From positions 62,001-126,000 of the forward strand of contig JBBCJI010000002.1 in assembly GCA_037190845.1 (NCBI GenBank): 64,000 bases of DNA. Direction: 5' to 3'. Below, piece by piece: positions 42,217 to 50,666 of the stretch. The stretch comes from JBEBVQ01 sp037190845. GTDB taxonomy: Bacteria; Bacteroidota; Bacteroidia; Chitinophagales; Chitinophagaceae. Under the pieces are notes generated by a model. It was not told the DNA's origin and ran no database searches. It saw nothing but the letters and a program-made list of their open reading frames with translations. The position numbers and the translations under genes were made by a program. Position 1 is the stretch's first letter. Every line of letters begins with the position of its first letter.

Positions 42217-42356
42217 TCTCTTATTTTCTTCTTTCCATTTTCTAATCTTATTCTTATCCCGCTTTTAATCCGGTTTAATAAGCCGGAGACAGTTTTGCAT
42301 CTTGTAAAACGGGCAGTTTACCAATGTCCGGATTTGTGAACGCAAAAAGTATAAGC

Positions 42357-42854
42357 ATGAAAAACGTGTTGATCCCTACTGATTTTACCATCAAATCACT
42401 CAATCAGGTAAAACATGCAGTAGCCTTATTGCCAGAGAACTATTTGAATATCACCCTGTTTCATGTATTGCAGACCTCCGACAGTATCGGAGACCTGTTA
42501 CTGTTTTCAAAAAGAAGGCTGAGATATTATGATCAGATCAGTGACGATTTTAATGAGGCCTGTGAAATACTTAAAAACAAGTATAGAACACAGATCTCCC
42601 GGCTGCATACTACATTTCTTTTTGGCTCATCCGCTGCCGTATTCAGTAATTTTCTGGAGGGGAATCATATTGATCTTGTGTTTCTCCCCGTGGATTATAC
42701 ATTCCGGCAATTTACACGCGAAAGCATTGACCCGGTGAAAATGATCCGGCGTAGCTCCTGCAAGATCGTCGAAGTGGAGCTGGGCAGGAAAGCAAAAAAA
42801 GAAGAAATGGCTCCTGCTGTGCTGTCAGACCTCCTGGCCGAATTCAGTTCTTAA
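42357..42854 (+). CDS. Universal stress protein-like protein
   Basis: A 165-residue protein with the UspA fold signature at the start (MKNVLIPTDFTIKSLNQVKHAVAL) and end (IDPVKMIRRSSCKIVEVEL). The ATP-binding G-2x-G-9x-G-(S/T) motif of classical UspA is absent, so it is probably a non-nucleotide-binding variant. The ATG at 42357 begins exactly at the family start. It sits between the two-component pair and the bestrophin gene; regulation by that pair is possible but not shown. Confidence 0.72.
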   Translation: MKNVLIPTDFTIKSLNQVKHAVALLPENYLNITLFHVLQTSDSIGDLLLFSKRRLRYYDQISDDFNEACEILKNKYRTQISRLHTTFLFGSSAAVFSNFLEGNHIDLVFLPVDYTFRQFTRESIDPVKMIRRSSCKIVEVELGRKAKKEEMAPAVLSDLLAEFSS

Positions 42855-42956
42855 TGATCTTAATTCCTTGATGTGCTTAATATTTTTATTCTTTCAACAT
42901 GGAGGATATAAAGAGAGTAAGAATATGAAGATTCAGTTTTTTAAAATTTTGTGCTG

Positions 42957-43886
42957 ATGTTATTGAAAGAGAATATCCCGTTTAAGTATGTTTTTGGAAA
43001 GATACGGAAAGAGATCACATTGATCACCGTGTATGTGACTGCTATACTGATCATACATGATTTCTTTAGGGTAAGCCATATTTCCATTCCTCTTTCCGTG
43101 CCGATGATTCTGGGGACGGTCATTTCTTTATTGCTTGGTTTTCGTTCCAATCAGGCATACGACCGTTGGTGGGAAGCCCGCATTATCTGGGGGGCTATTG
43201 TGAATGATTCCCGGACACTTGCCCGGCAGGCGCTTACGTTTATTGATAATCCATATAATGATGAGGAGATACAGTACTTCAGGGAGCAGTTCATCAAACG
43301 GCAGATTGCGTGGACGTACAGCCTGGGTCAGTTTCTCCGGAATCAGGACGCCACCAAGGGGCTGGAAAAATGGCTTTCCCGTGCTGATCTCGAGTATATT
43401 GCTCATTATGCCAATGCCCCGGCTGCCTTACTGGAGTTGCAGGCGCGCGACCTGAATACTGCTCTGAAACAAAACTGGATCAACGAGTACCAGCAGGTGG
43501 AACTGGACCGTACGCTCAGTCGTCTCTGTGATTGTATGGGGAAATGTGAGCGCATCAAGAATACAGTATTTCCTGCTACCTATAGCCTGTATATACACCT
43601 GTCTATGAATCTGTTCATCCTGTTGCTTCCTTTCGCGTTGATCAATTTCTTCGGTTATGTGATGATCCCGTTGGTGATCGCGATCGCGGCGACATTCTTC
43701 CTGATCGAAAAAATGGCGATACACTTACAGGATCCTTTTGAGAATAAACCTACAGATACGCCAATGACCACGATCGCCCGTAATATAGAGCGGGACCTCC
43801 GGCAGATGCTCCGCGAGCATACGCTTATGGATCAGGTGGCTGTAGCCGAGCCTGTGGCGAGGGAGGATCGCTTTTATGTTCTTTGA
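42957..43886 (+). CDS. Bestrophin family ion channel
   Basis: A 309-residue membrane protein of the bacterial bestrophin family (a pentameric channel; the characterised bacterial member is cation-selective). Family blocks: LGFRSNQAYDRWWEARIIWG near residue 60 and the acidic LQDPFENKPTDTPM near the C-terminus; helices flank both. A GTG at 42951 could add two residues. It is monocistronic and converges on ispH with a 25 bp gap. Confidence 0.9.
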   Translation: MLLKENIPFKYVFGKIRKEITLITVYVTAILIIHDFFRVSHISIPLSVPMILGTVISLLLGFRSNQAYDRWWEARIIWGAIVNDSRTLARQALTFIDNPYNDEEIQYFREQFIKRQIAWTYSLGQFLRNQDATKGLEKWLSRADLEYIAHYANAPAALLELQARDLNTALKQNWINEYQQVELDRTLSRLCDCMGKCERIKNTVFPATYSLYIHLSMNLFILLLPFALINFFGYVMIPLVIAIAATFFLIEKMAIHLQDPFENKPTDTPMTTIARNIERDLRQMLREHTLMDQVAVAEPVAREDRFYVL

Positions 43887-43911
43887 TAAATTTGTTCGGA
43901 TTTATGGTCAG

Positions 43912-45153
43912 CTATTTGCCTGCTGTTGTACTCCATTCGTGGATAATGGCTTCCAGTGAAGCTTCGTTACCGGTGATGGATGCAAGCTTTGCAATGACCC
44001 TTTCTACCAGCGCATCGGGACAGGAGGCACCGGAGGTGAGCAATACCTTCACCGGACGCAATTCCGGAAGGTAACCCTGCGTCTTCTGCTCCTGGTGAGT
44101 GTGGAGGTCGAAATGGCAGATCTGTGCGCCGGAGATCAGGCAGGTTTCATTCCTGATGAAATAGGTAGGATATTTTTCTGCACACAATTCTACTAAGTGG
44201 GAGGTGTTTGAACTGTTGTAGCCGCCGATCACAAGGGCCAGATGCGCGTCTTCCTGCAGCATCCCATGTACAGCGCTTTGATTGTCATTGGTGGCATAGC
44301 AGAGTGTGTCCCGGGTATCGGCAAATCGTTCTGATGCACGTTCCGGCCCTGTCTGGTAGTGATGAACCATCACCTGCTTTAGATAATCAGCAATACCCTG
44401 TGTTTCGCTGGCGAGCATGGTTGTCTGGTTGACCACACCTATTTTCTGAAAATCATGATTGACATCAAATCCCGCAGAATACTGCCCTTTGAAGTCTTCG
44501 TAAAACTGTCCAGGCGGCAGCTCTCCGGTAATGAACCGGGCCAGGTGCCGTGCTTCATGCATGTCTTTCACTACAACGGTAGGCGTATTTGCCTTGCTGT
44601 GGGAGAAGGTAGCCCTGGTTTCTTCGTGTCCCGGTTTGCCGTGTACAATGATAGTGTATCCTTCTTTTCCGATTTTCTCCGCGCGGTTCCATACCTTTTC
44701 TACAAAAGGGCAGGTAGTTTCGTACCGGGTGGGTTCAATCCCTTTCTGCCGGAGCTGTGCTTCCAGCTCTAACGTAGTGCCGAAGGCGGGAATGATGACG
44801 ATATCGTCTCCATATAGCTCGTCCCAGTGGATCAGCATGTTCCCTTTAGTATCCATCAGAAAGCGGACACCAAGCGCTTCCAGATCCGCATTGACGCCAG
44901 GGTTATGGATCATTTCACTGAGCAGGAAAATACGTTTGCCGGGGTTCTCCTCTACTGCACGGAATGCAATTTCGATCGCGTTTTCCACTCCGTAGCAAAA
45001 TCCGAAATGTCGTGCCAGTACCACGTGGAGTGAGCCGATGCGGAGCAGGGTAGGACTAAAGTCTTTCTTCATCCGGTCCGCCGCTTTTCTTTTTTGCTTG
45101 ATAGCAGTGATCAGCGGGCTGCGATAATGTACGGGGACGTTAAACGATTTCAT
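43912..45153 (-). CDS. ispH: 4-hydroxy-3-methylbut-2-enyl diphosphate reductase, long form
   Basis: A 413-residue [4Fe-4S] enzyme of the last MEP-pathway step, yielding isopentenyl and dimethylallyl diphosphate. The three cluster Cys are seen in HFGFCYGVE, YETTCPFVEK and SGASCPDALVE. The product is about 100 residues longer than E. coli IspH, with an N-terminal extension and inserts (YSAGFDVNHDFQKIGV), matching the long form of Bacteroidota, cyanobacteria and plants. The ATG at 45153 is chosen; an ATG at 45204 would lie in the palindromic repeat. Confidence 0.92.
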   Translation of the reverse strand: MKSFNVPVHYRSPLITAIKQKRKAADRMKKDFSPTLLRIGSLHVVLARHFGFCYGVENAIEIAFRAVEENPGKRIFLLSEMIHNPGVNADLEALGVRFLMDTKGNMLIHWDELYGDDIVIIPAFGTTLELEAQLRQKGIEPTRYETTCPFVEKVWNRAEKIGKEGYTIIVHGKPGHEETRATFSHSKANTPTVVVKDMHEARHLARFITGELPPGQFYEDFKGQYSAGFDVNHDFQKIGVVNQTTMLASETQGIADYLKQVMVHHYQTGPERASERFADTRDTLCYATNDNQSAVHGMLQEDAHLALVIGGYNSSNTSHLVELCAEKYPTYFIRNETCLISGAQICHFDLHTHQEQKTQGYLPELRPVKVLLTSGASCPDALVERVIAKLASITGNEASLEAIIHEWSTTAGK

Positions 45154-45165
45154 GTTTGAATTAGT

Positions 45166-45233
45166 TATGAGTGATGAATTATGAATTATGAATGAGTAAT
45201 TCATAACTCATAATTCATAACTCATCATTCATA
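45166..45233. repeat. Intergenic palindrome 3 (ATGAATT-type arms)
   Basis: Arms of 26 bp (45166-45191 against 45208-45233, 24 Watson-Crick pairs) around a 16 nt loop. The arms are tandem copies of a 7 bp unit GAATTAT. It overlaps the last codons and stop of the RND adaptor gene and separates it from ispH. Confidence 0.72.
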
Positions 45234-46301
45234 TTGGTCATTCACAATTGTGGTCAGCTTCACTGCCATGCCTGGCTTCACCTGCATAATACCGGTAGTA
45301 ATAATAGTGTCGCCCGCCTGCAGGCCTTGTTCTACATGTATCATGTTTTGTGTGCGTGCACCTGTACGGACGGTGGTGATCGTTGCTTTTCCGTTCCTGA
45401 CCACGGCTACCTGCTTGTCCCTGGTCGTCGGTATGATAGCCTGGGAGGGAACCAGTATCGCATGCTCGTCGCTTTCAAAATTGATCCATACATGCGCAAA
45501 CGCCCCTGGGGTAATTTTTCCATCGGGATTAGGCATTACTGCGCGTACCTTTACGGTGCGCGTGGTGGCATCGGCGCCGGGATCAATAGCGCTGATTTTT
45601 CCGGAAAGGGTATCCGGGTTTCCGGCAATGGTGAAGTGTATTGCCTTCCCGTTTGCCATATAGTTCCGGAATTGATCGGGCACATTAAAATCTATTTTTA
45701 ACGGGTGTGTTTGCTGGAGTGTTGTCACTAGCGTGGATGGAGATACGATGGCCCCCGGGCTGACACCTCTGATACCGATAGCACCGTCGAATGGAGCTAT
45801 AATCCGCGTCTTGCGTAGCATAGCTTCCTGATATACAATGTCTGCATCTATGGATGCTATCTGCGTTTCAGTAGTTTCATAATCCTGCCGGCTGATGCCT
45901 CCGATATCAAGCAGCTTTTGCTGGCGTTCCTGTATTTTTACCTGGAGTTCGCGCTGTGCCTTCAGCTTTTGTATCTGTGCTTTGATGTCTGCATCATACA
46001 GTTGCACCAGCACATCTCCCTTCCGTACCCGGCTTCCTTCGCGGAAAGGGATCGCAGTAACTCTGCCTGATATTTCAGGATGGATGTCCACCTGCTCGTT
46101 CGGGACAATCGTGCCGCTCGCTGTGTAATTATTGTAATATGTCTGTGGCGTTACTATATAGCCTGATGCATGGAGTGTGGGAGGGCCGCCTGGCTGGCCG
46201 TTGCCGGGAGCTTTATCTTTTTCTGTACATCCGGACAACCAGGCTGTGAGCCAGACGCCGGTTAAAAATATCCGGAAAAATTTATTACCCGACAGGTACA
46301 T
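45225..46301 (-). CDS. RND efflux periplasmic adaptor (HlyD/AcrA family), lipoprotein
   Basis: A 358-residue membrane fusion protein. The lipobox LSGC gives a lipidated Cys25. The core then has the barrel-sandwich/lipoyl halves (VDIHPEISGRVTAIPFREGSRVRKGDVLVQL and RIIAPFDGAIGIRGVSPGAIV), a helical hairpin between them, a beta-barrel domain and a membrane-proximal end. Adaptors of this type link an RND pump to TolC, but no RND pump or OMF gene is adjacent. It is divergent from the DUF3810 gene and upstream of ispH. Confidence 0.9.
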   Translation of the reverse strand: MYLSGNKFFRIFLTGVWLTAWLSGCTEKDKAPGNGQPGGPPTLHASGYIVTPQTYYNNYTASGTIVPNEQVDIHPEISGRVTAIPFREGSRVRKGDVLVQLYDADIKAQIQKLKAQRELQVKIQERQQKLLDIGGISRQDYETTETQIASIDADIVYQEAMLRKTRIIAPFDGAIGIRGVSPGAIVSPSTLVTTLQQTHPLKIDFNVPDQFRNYMANGKAIHFTIAGNPDTLSGKISAIDPGADATTRTVKVRAVMPNPDGKITPGAFAHVWINFESDEHAILVPSQAIIPTTRDKQVAVVRNGKATITTVRTGARTQNMIHVEQGLQAGDTIITTGIMQVKPGMAVKLTTIVNDQYE

Positions 46302-46332
46302 TAACGTCGTTTTAAAGAATTAAATTAGAGAA

Positions 46333-46364
46333 TTGTATGCAAATATAGGCGGATCGTAGCTTTG
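46333..46364 (+). promoter_or_regulatory. Promoter of the DUF3810 gene
   Basis: TTG at 46333-46335, 21 bp, TAGCTTTG at 46357-46364: a full Bacteroidetes-type promoter 31 bp before the ATG at 46396. Confidence 0.65.
46340..46347 (-). promoter_or_regulatory. Promoter -7 element of the RND adaptor gene
   Basis: The minus strand reads TATATTTG (TAnnTTTG), 38 bp before the adaptor ATG. It lies inside the plus-strand promoter of the divergent gene, so the two cannot be occupied together. No -33 TTG. Confidence 0.45.
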
Positions 46365-46395
46365 TAAGACATGAATAACCGGTTGAAACCAGCGC

Positions 46396-47481
46396 ATGCG
46401 TTATAGGGAAAAGTTAATTTTTTTGTTGGCAGTGATTATACTGGTGGTGGCCATGCAGTTGTTGCTGCCGGGAAACCCGGAGCTGGTAAGGCTTTACAGT
46501 CAGTATGTCTTCCGGCCTTATCAATCGTTGCGGAATATTTTATTCGGGAGCCTGCCCGTGAGTATCGGTGATCTGTTGTACACGGTGGGCTTTATCATAT
46601 TGCTGCTTGTTATTGTGCGGTGGGTATATTTTGTTGTTCGTTTCAGAACGTACCGACACCACCTGTGGCATTCGCTGATTCATACCGGCACGGCTATCGG
46701 AGTATTATATGTGTTGTTTTTTATCGGATGGGGCGGGAATTATTATAAACCATCGTTGAGTGAATATTGGAAGCTGGATATGAACACAACAGAAAGCAGG
46801 CATTTTCTGTTTGCTTATGATGCCTGGCTGGTAACGCAGTTGAATAAGCTGGCCCCGGAATACCAGGGATTACGTTTCCGTGAGGTAGACAAACGTGCGC
46901 AACAATATTTCCGGAAATATACAGACAGCCGTACCCGTATGCATGGTATCAATGCGAAAGCCAGCATCTTCGGTTATTTCATGCAGTATTTTGGTATTCA
47001 GGGGTATTATAACCCGTTTACGGGAGAGGCGCAGGTCAATCGTTTCCAGCCGGCTTTTATGCTGCCTTTTGTGGTATGTCATGAAATGGCGCATCAGTCG
47101 GGTGTTGCGGCGGAAGACGATGCTAACCTGCTGGCTTATGCGCTGGGTACGGTGGTGCCGGATCCTGATTTCCGGTATTCCGCTTATTTTAACCTGTGGT
47201 TATATACGCACAGCCGTGTGCGTGCGCTGGATTCTGTACGTGCGGCTGCACACCGGGACCGGCTGAATCCCATTAGCTTGGCGCATGTGGATACGCTGCG
47301 TGATATACGCCGCAGGTATAAAAGTGATGTAGGAGCCTATAGTGGCTTCTTATATGACGGTTATCTGCGGCTGCACAATCAGAAAGAAGGTATCCGGAGC
47401 TATAATAATGTCGTGGAGACGGCATGGCTATTCGAATTGCGCAGGAAGCACACCGCTGCCGGTCTTATTTCAATCCCTTGA
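46396..47481 (+). CDS. DUF3810 family membrane metallopeptidase-like protein
   Basis: A 361-residue protein with three N-terminal helices (about 8-25, 52-75, 92-114) and a long soluble domain holding VCHEMAHQSGVAAEDDANLLAYALG. The HExxH plus a downstream Glu/Asp-rich helix is the layout of a gluzincin-type zinc peptidase. The family (DUF3810) is common in Bacteroidota and Firmicutes and has no proven substrate. It has its own strong promoter and converges on meaB. Confidence 0.85.
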   Translation: MRYREKLIFLLAVIILVVAMQLLLPGNPELVRLYSQYVFRPYQSLRNILFGSLPVSIGDLLYTVGFIILLLVIVRWVYFVVRFRTYRHHLWHSLIHTGTAIGVLYVLFFIGWGGNYYKPSLSEYWKLDMNTTESRHFLFAYDAWLVTQLNKLAPEYQGLRFREVDKRAQQYFRKYTDSRTRMHGINAKASIFGYFMQYFGIQGYYNPFTGEAQVNRFQPAFMLPFVVCHEMAHQSGVAAEDDANLLAYALGTVVPDPDFRYSAYFNLWLYTHSRVRALDSVRAAAHRDRLNPISLAHVDTLRDIRRRYKSDVGAYSGFLYDGYLRLHNQKEGIRSYNNVVETAWLFELRRKHTAAGLISIP

Positions 47482-47511
47482 TTTTAAGTTTAAATATACC
47501 CGGCGTCTTAA

Positions 47512-48516
47512 TTAAGTGTTCATATCGGTCATAAACAGCTTCATCAGTTCGCCTGCCGCTTTGTAGGATGTGATGCTCCCTTTTAGCAGCGCTTCTTTGT
47601 AATGAGGGTATGCGGCTTGCACAGCTTTGTTTTGGAAGAACAATGTTCTTACCTGATCGTTGATTGTTTCCTCCATCCAGTAAACAGCCTGTGCTTTCCT
47701 CTTTTCGGAAAAATATCCGTTACTACCGGTATGTAATTTATAGCTTTCTATGATTTCCCATGCCTTATCCATACCTGTGCCGGTAAGGGCAGAACAGGTT
47801 CCTGTGCGAGGTATCCAGCCGCCGGGATGGGGCGGGAGCAGGTGCATGGCCCGTTTGTATTCTGTGGCGGCCAGCCTAGCCTTGTCCTGGTTGATGCCGT
47901 CTGCTTTGGTGATCAGCAGTGCATCTGCCATCTCCATGATGCCCCGTTTGATGCCCTGCAGTTCATCGCCTGCTCCCGGCAACATGAGCAGCAGGAAGAA
48001 ATCCACCATGGAGTGTACGGCTGTCTCTGATTGTCCGACCCCTACTGTTTCGATGATGATGGTGTCATATCCCGCTGCTTCGCAGAGATAGATCGTTTCG
48101 CGTGTCCGACGTGCGACACCTCCCAGGGAGTCGCCGGCCGGCGATGGTCTGATAAATACATTGGGCAGGACGGATAATTGCTCCATCCGGGTTTTGTCGC
48201 CGAGTATGCTCCCTTTTGAAATAGAGCTGGTAGGGTCTACTGCCAGCACGGCGATCTTTTTCCGGTGTGTTTCCGAAAGATATAATCCGAAGCGTTCGAT
48301 GAATGAGCTTTTCCCTACGCCGGGTACGCCGGTGATGCCAATGCGGATAGAATGACCTGACAGAGGCAGGCAGCGCTCCACGATCTGCCCGGCAAGCTCC
48401 TGGTGGGCAGGTAGTGTGCTTTCGACAAGTGTAATGGCCCGTGCCAGCACCGCAATATTACCGGAGGTGATCCCCTCCAGGTATTGACTGGCATCCATCG
48501 GTTGTTTTGTGGCCAT
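47512..48516 (-). CDS. meaB: Methylmalonyl-CoA mutase-associated GTPase MeaB
   Basis: A 334-residue G3E GTPase that gates cobalamin loading and protects the mutase. Walker A is GITGVPGVGKSSFIERFG, switch regions include VDPTSSISKGSILGDKTRM and IIETVGVGQSE, and the base-recognition motif is LITKADG. A C-terminal dimerisation arm is present. It is the last gene of the mutA-mutB-meaB operon, 17 bp after mutB. Confidence 0.93.
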   Translation of the reverse strand: MATKQPMDASQYLEGITSGNIAVLARAITLVESTLPAHQELAGQIVERCLPLSGHSIRIGITGVPGVGKSSFIERFGLYLSETHRKKIAVLAVDPTSSISKGSILGDKTRMEQLSVLPNVFIRPSPAGDSLGGVARRTRETIYLCEAAGYDTIIIETVGVGQSETAVHSMVDFFLLLMLPGAGDELQGIKRGIMEMADALLITKADGINQDKARLAATEYKRAMHLLPPHPGGWIPRTGTCSALTGTGMDKAWEIIESYKLHTGSNGYFSEKRKAQAVYWMEETINDQVRTLFFQNKAVQAAYPHYKEALLKGSITSYKAAGELMKLFMTDMNT

Positions 48517-48533
48517 TTGTCCTTTTTATTTGG

Positions 48534-50666
48534 TCATTTGTCCGTTTTCTCAATCAGCTTTTTCAGAATATCCTGTGCGGCGACAGAGATCACGGTTCCC
48601 GGTCCGAATACAGCGCTGACGCCGGCCTGGTACAGGAAATCGTAATCCTGCGGGGGAATGACACCACCGGCTACCACCATGATATCCTCCCGCCCCAACT
48701 CCTGAAGTGCCGCGATCACTTGAGGTACCAGCGTTTTGTGACCGGCTGCCAGGCTCGACACGCCGAGTATATGCACATCATTCTCTACTGCCTGGCGGGC
48801 AGCTTCAGCGGGTGTCTGGAACAGCGGGCCGATGTCCACATCAAAACCCATATCGGCGAAGCTGGTGGCGATCACCTTCGCTCCCCGGTCGTGCCCGTCC
48901 TGCCCCATTTTGGCAACCATGATACGTGGTCTTCTGCCGTCAAGCGTAGCAAACTCGTCAGCGAGCTTCCGTGCGGCTTCGAAATTTTTATCCATAGCGA
49001 TTTCAGATGAATAGACGCCGGCGATGGAACGGATCGTTGCCTGGTAGCGTCCGAATACTTTTTCGCAGGCGTATGATATTTCTCCGAGTGTCGCTCTTCT
49101 CCGGGCGGCTTCTACTGCAAGCTCCAGCAGGTTGCCCTGACCTGTTCTGCAACATTCGGTGATGGCATCAAGTATGTTGTCTACTTCCTGCTGATTGCGT
49201 GAGGCACGCAACTCCTGCAGTCGTTTTATCTGCGCTTCGCGTACACGTGTATTATCTACTTCGAGTGTGTCTATCAGTTCCTGCTTTTCCGGCCGGTACC
49301 TGTTGACGCCGACGATAATATCCTTCCCGCTGTCTATCCTTGCCTGTTTTTTTGCGGCAGCTTCTTCGATGCGCATTTTAGGAATGCCTGTTTCAATGGC
49401 TTTGGCCATGCCGCCGAGCTGCTCCACTTCTTCGATCAGCGCCCAGGCTTTATGCGCCAGCTCGTGCGTAAGATATTCCACATAATAAGAACCGCCCCAG
49501 GGGTCAACCGTTTTGCAGATATTGTTTTCAAGCTGCAGGCACAACTGCGTATTACGTGCGATGCGGGCCGAAAAATCAGTCGGCAGGGCGATGGCTTCAT
49601 CCAGCGCATTGGTATGCAGGCTCTGGGTATGACCCAGTGCAGCAGCCATGGCTTCGATGCTGGTACGCGCTACGTTGTTGAAGGGATCCTGTTCGGTAAG
49701 GCTCCAGCCGGAGGTCTGGCAATGGGTGCGTAATGCAAGTGATTTATTGTTCTTAGGGTCAAAGCTTTTTACAATTTTGGCCCAGAGCATCCGTCCTGCC
49801 CGCATTTTGGCGATTTCCATGAAATGGTTCATGCCAATTGCCCAAAAGAAAGAAAGACGCGGAGCAAAGCTGTCAATGTCGAGCCCTGCCTGCAATCCGG
49901 TACGGATGTATTCAAGCCCGTCAGCCAGGGTATAGGCCAGCTCTATATCGGCCGTAGCGCCTGCTTCCTGGAGGTGGTAACCGGAGATACTGATCGAGTT
50001 GAACTTCGGCATGTGCTTCGAAGTATATTCGAAGATATCGGCGATGATCTTCATGGAAGGGGCGGGCGGATATACGTATGTGTTCCGCACCATAAATTCC
50101 TTGAGTATGTCGTTTTGTATGGTGCCGCTCAGTTTTTCTGCAGGTACGCCCTGTTCTTCTGCGGCTACAATGTAGAAGGCCAGTATGGGTAATACAGCCC
50201 CGTTCATGGTCATGGAGACCGACATCACATCCAGGGGTATCTGATCGAAAAGGATCTTCATGTCGAGGATGGAGTCAATGGCAACGCCGGCTTTACCTAC
50301 GTCGCCTACCACGCGTTCGTGGTCGCTGTCGTATCCTCGGTGTGTGGCCAGGTCAAAAGCTACGGACAGACCTTTCTGTCCCGCCGCCAGGTTGCGCCGG
50401 TAAAAAGCATTGGATTCTTCGGCTGTTGAGAACCCGGCATATTGACGGATGGTCCAGGGGTTGACAGCGTACATGGTGCTGTAGGGGCCTCTTAAAAACG
50501 GAGGTAGTCCGGCAGCATAATGCAGATGTTCGTACCCTTCGTTGTCTTTATGTTCATACCTGCTTTTGATCGTTATCTGTTCTGCGGCGGTAAACACATC
50601 GCCGTTGTCGCCGGATGTTTCCGGAACTACGGAACGGTAAGGTATTTTGCTGAGATCTTTTTTCAT
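48534..50666 (-). CDS. mutB: Methylmalonyl-CoA mutase, large (catalytic) subunit
   Basis: A 710-residue adenosylcobalamin enzyme that interconverts (R)-methylmalonyl-CoA and succinyl-CoA. The N-terminal TIM barrel has the substrate tunnel marks (RGPYSTMY, RQYAGFSTAEESN, GLSVAFDLATHRGYDSDH). The C-terminal B12 domain carries the base-off motif DGHDRG with its lower-ligand His, GVSSLAAGH and VVAGGVIP. Full length is typical. It overlaps mutA by 4 nt (ATGA). Confidence 0.95.
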   Translation of the reverse strand: MKKDLSKIPYRSVVPETSGDNGDVFTAAEQITIKSRYEHKDNEGYEHLHYAAGLPPFLRGPYSTMYAVNPWTIRQYAGFSTAEESNAFYRRNLAAGQKGLSVAFDLATHRGYDSDHERVVGDVGKAGVAIDSILDMKILFDQIPLDVMSVSMTMNGAVLPILAFYIVAAEEQGVPAEKLSGTIQNDILKEFMVRNTYVYPPAPSMKIIADIFEYTSKHMPKFNSISISGYHLQEAGATADIELAYTLADGLEYIRTGLQAGLDIDSFAPRLSFFWAIGMNHFMEIAKMRAGRMLWAKIVKSFDPKNNKSLALRTHCQTSGWSLTEQDPFNNVARTSIEAMAAALGHTQSLHTNALDEAIALPTDFSARIARNTQLCLQLENNICKTVDPWGGSYYVEYLTHELAHKAWALIEEVEQLGGMAKAIETGIPKMRIEEAAAKKQARIDSGKDIIVGVNRYRPEKQELIDTLEVDNTRVREAQIKRLQELRASRNQQEVDNILDAITECCRTGQGNLLELAVEAARRRATLGEISYACEKVFGRYQATIRSIAGVYSSEIAMDKNFEAARKLADEFATLDGRRPRIMVAKMGQDGHDRGAKVIATSFADMGFDVDIGPLFQTPAEAARQAVENDVHILGVSSLAAGHKTLVPQVIAALQELGREDIMVVAGGVIPPQDYDFLYQAGVSAVFGPGTVISVAAQDILKKLIEKTDK

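Noticed and set aside
46371..46406. Eleven-codon upstream frame before the DUF3810 gene
   Set aside because: Too short and without regulatory features; an ATG at this place is likely by chance.
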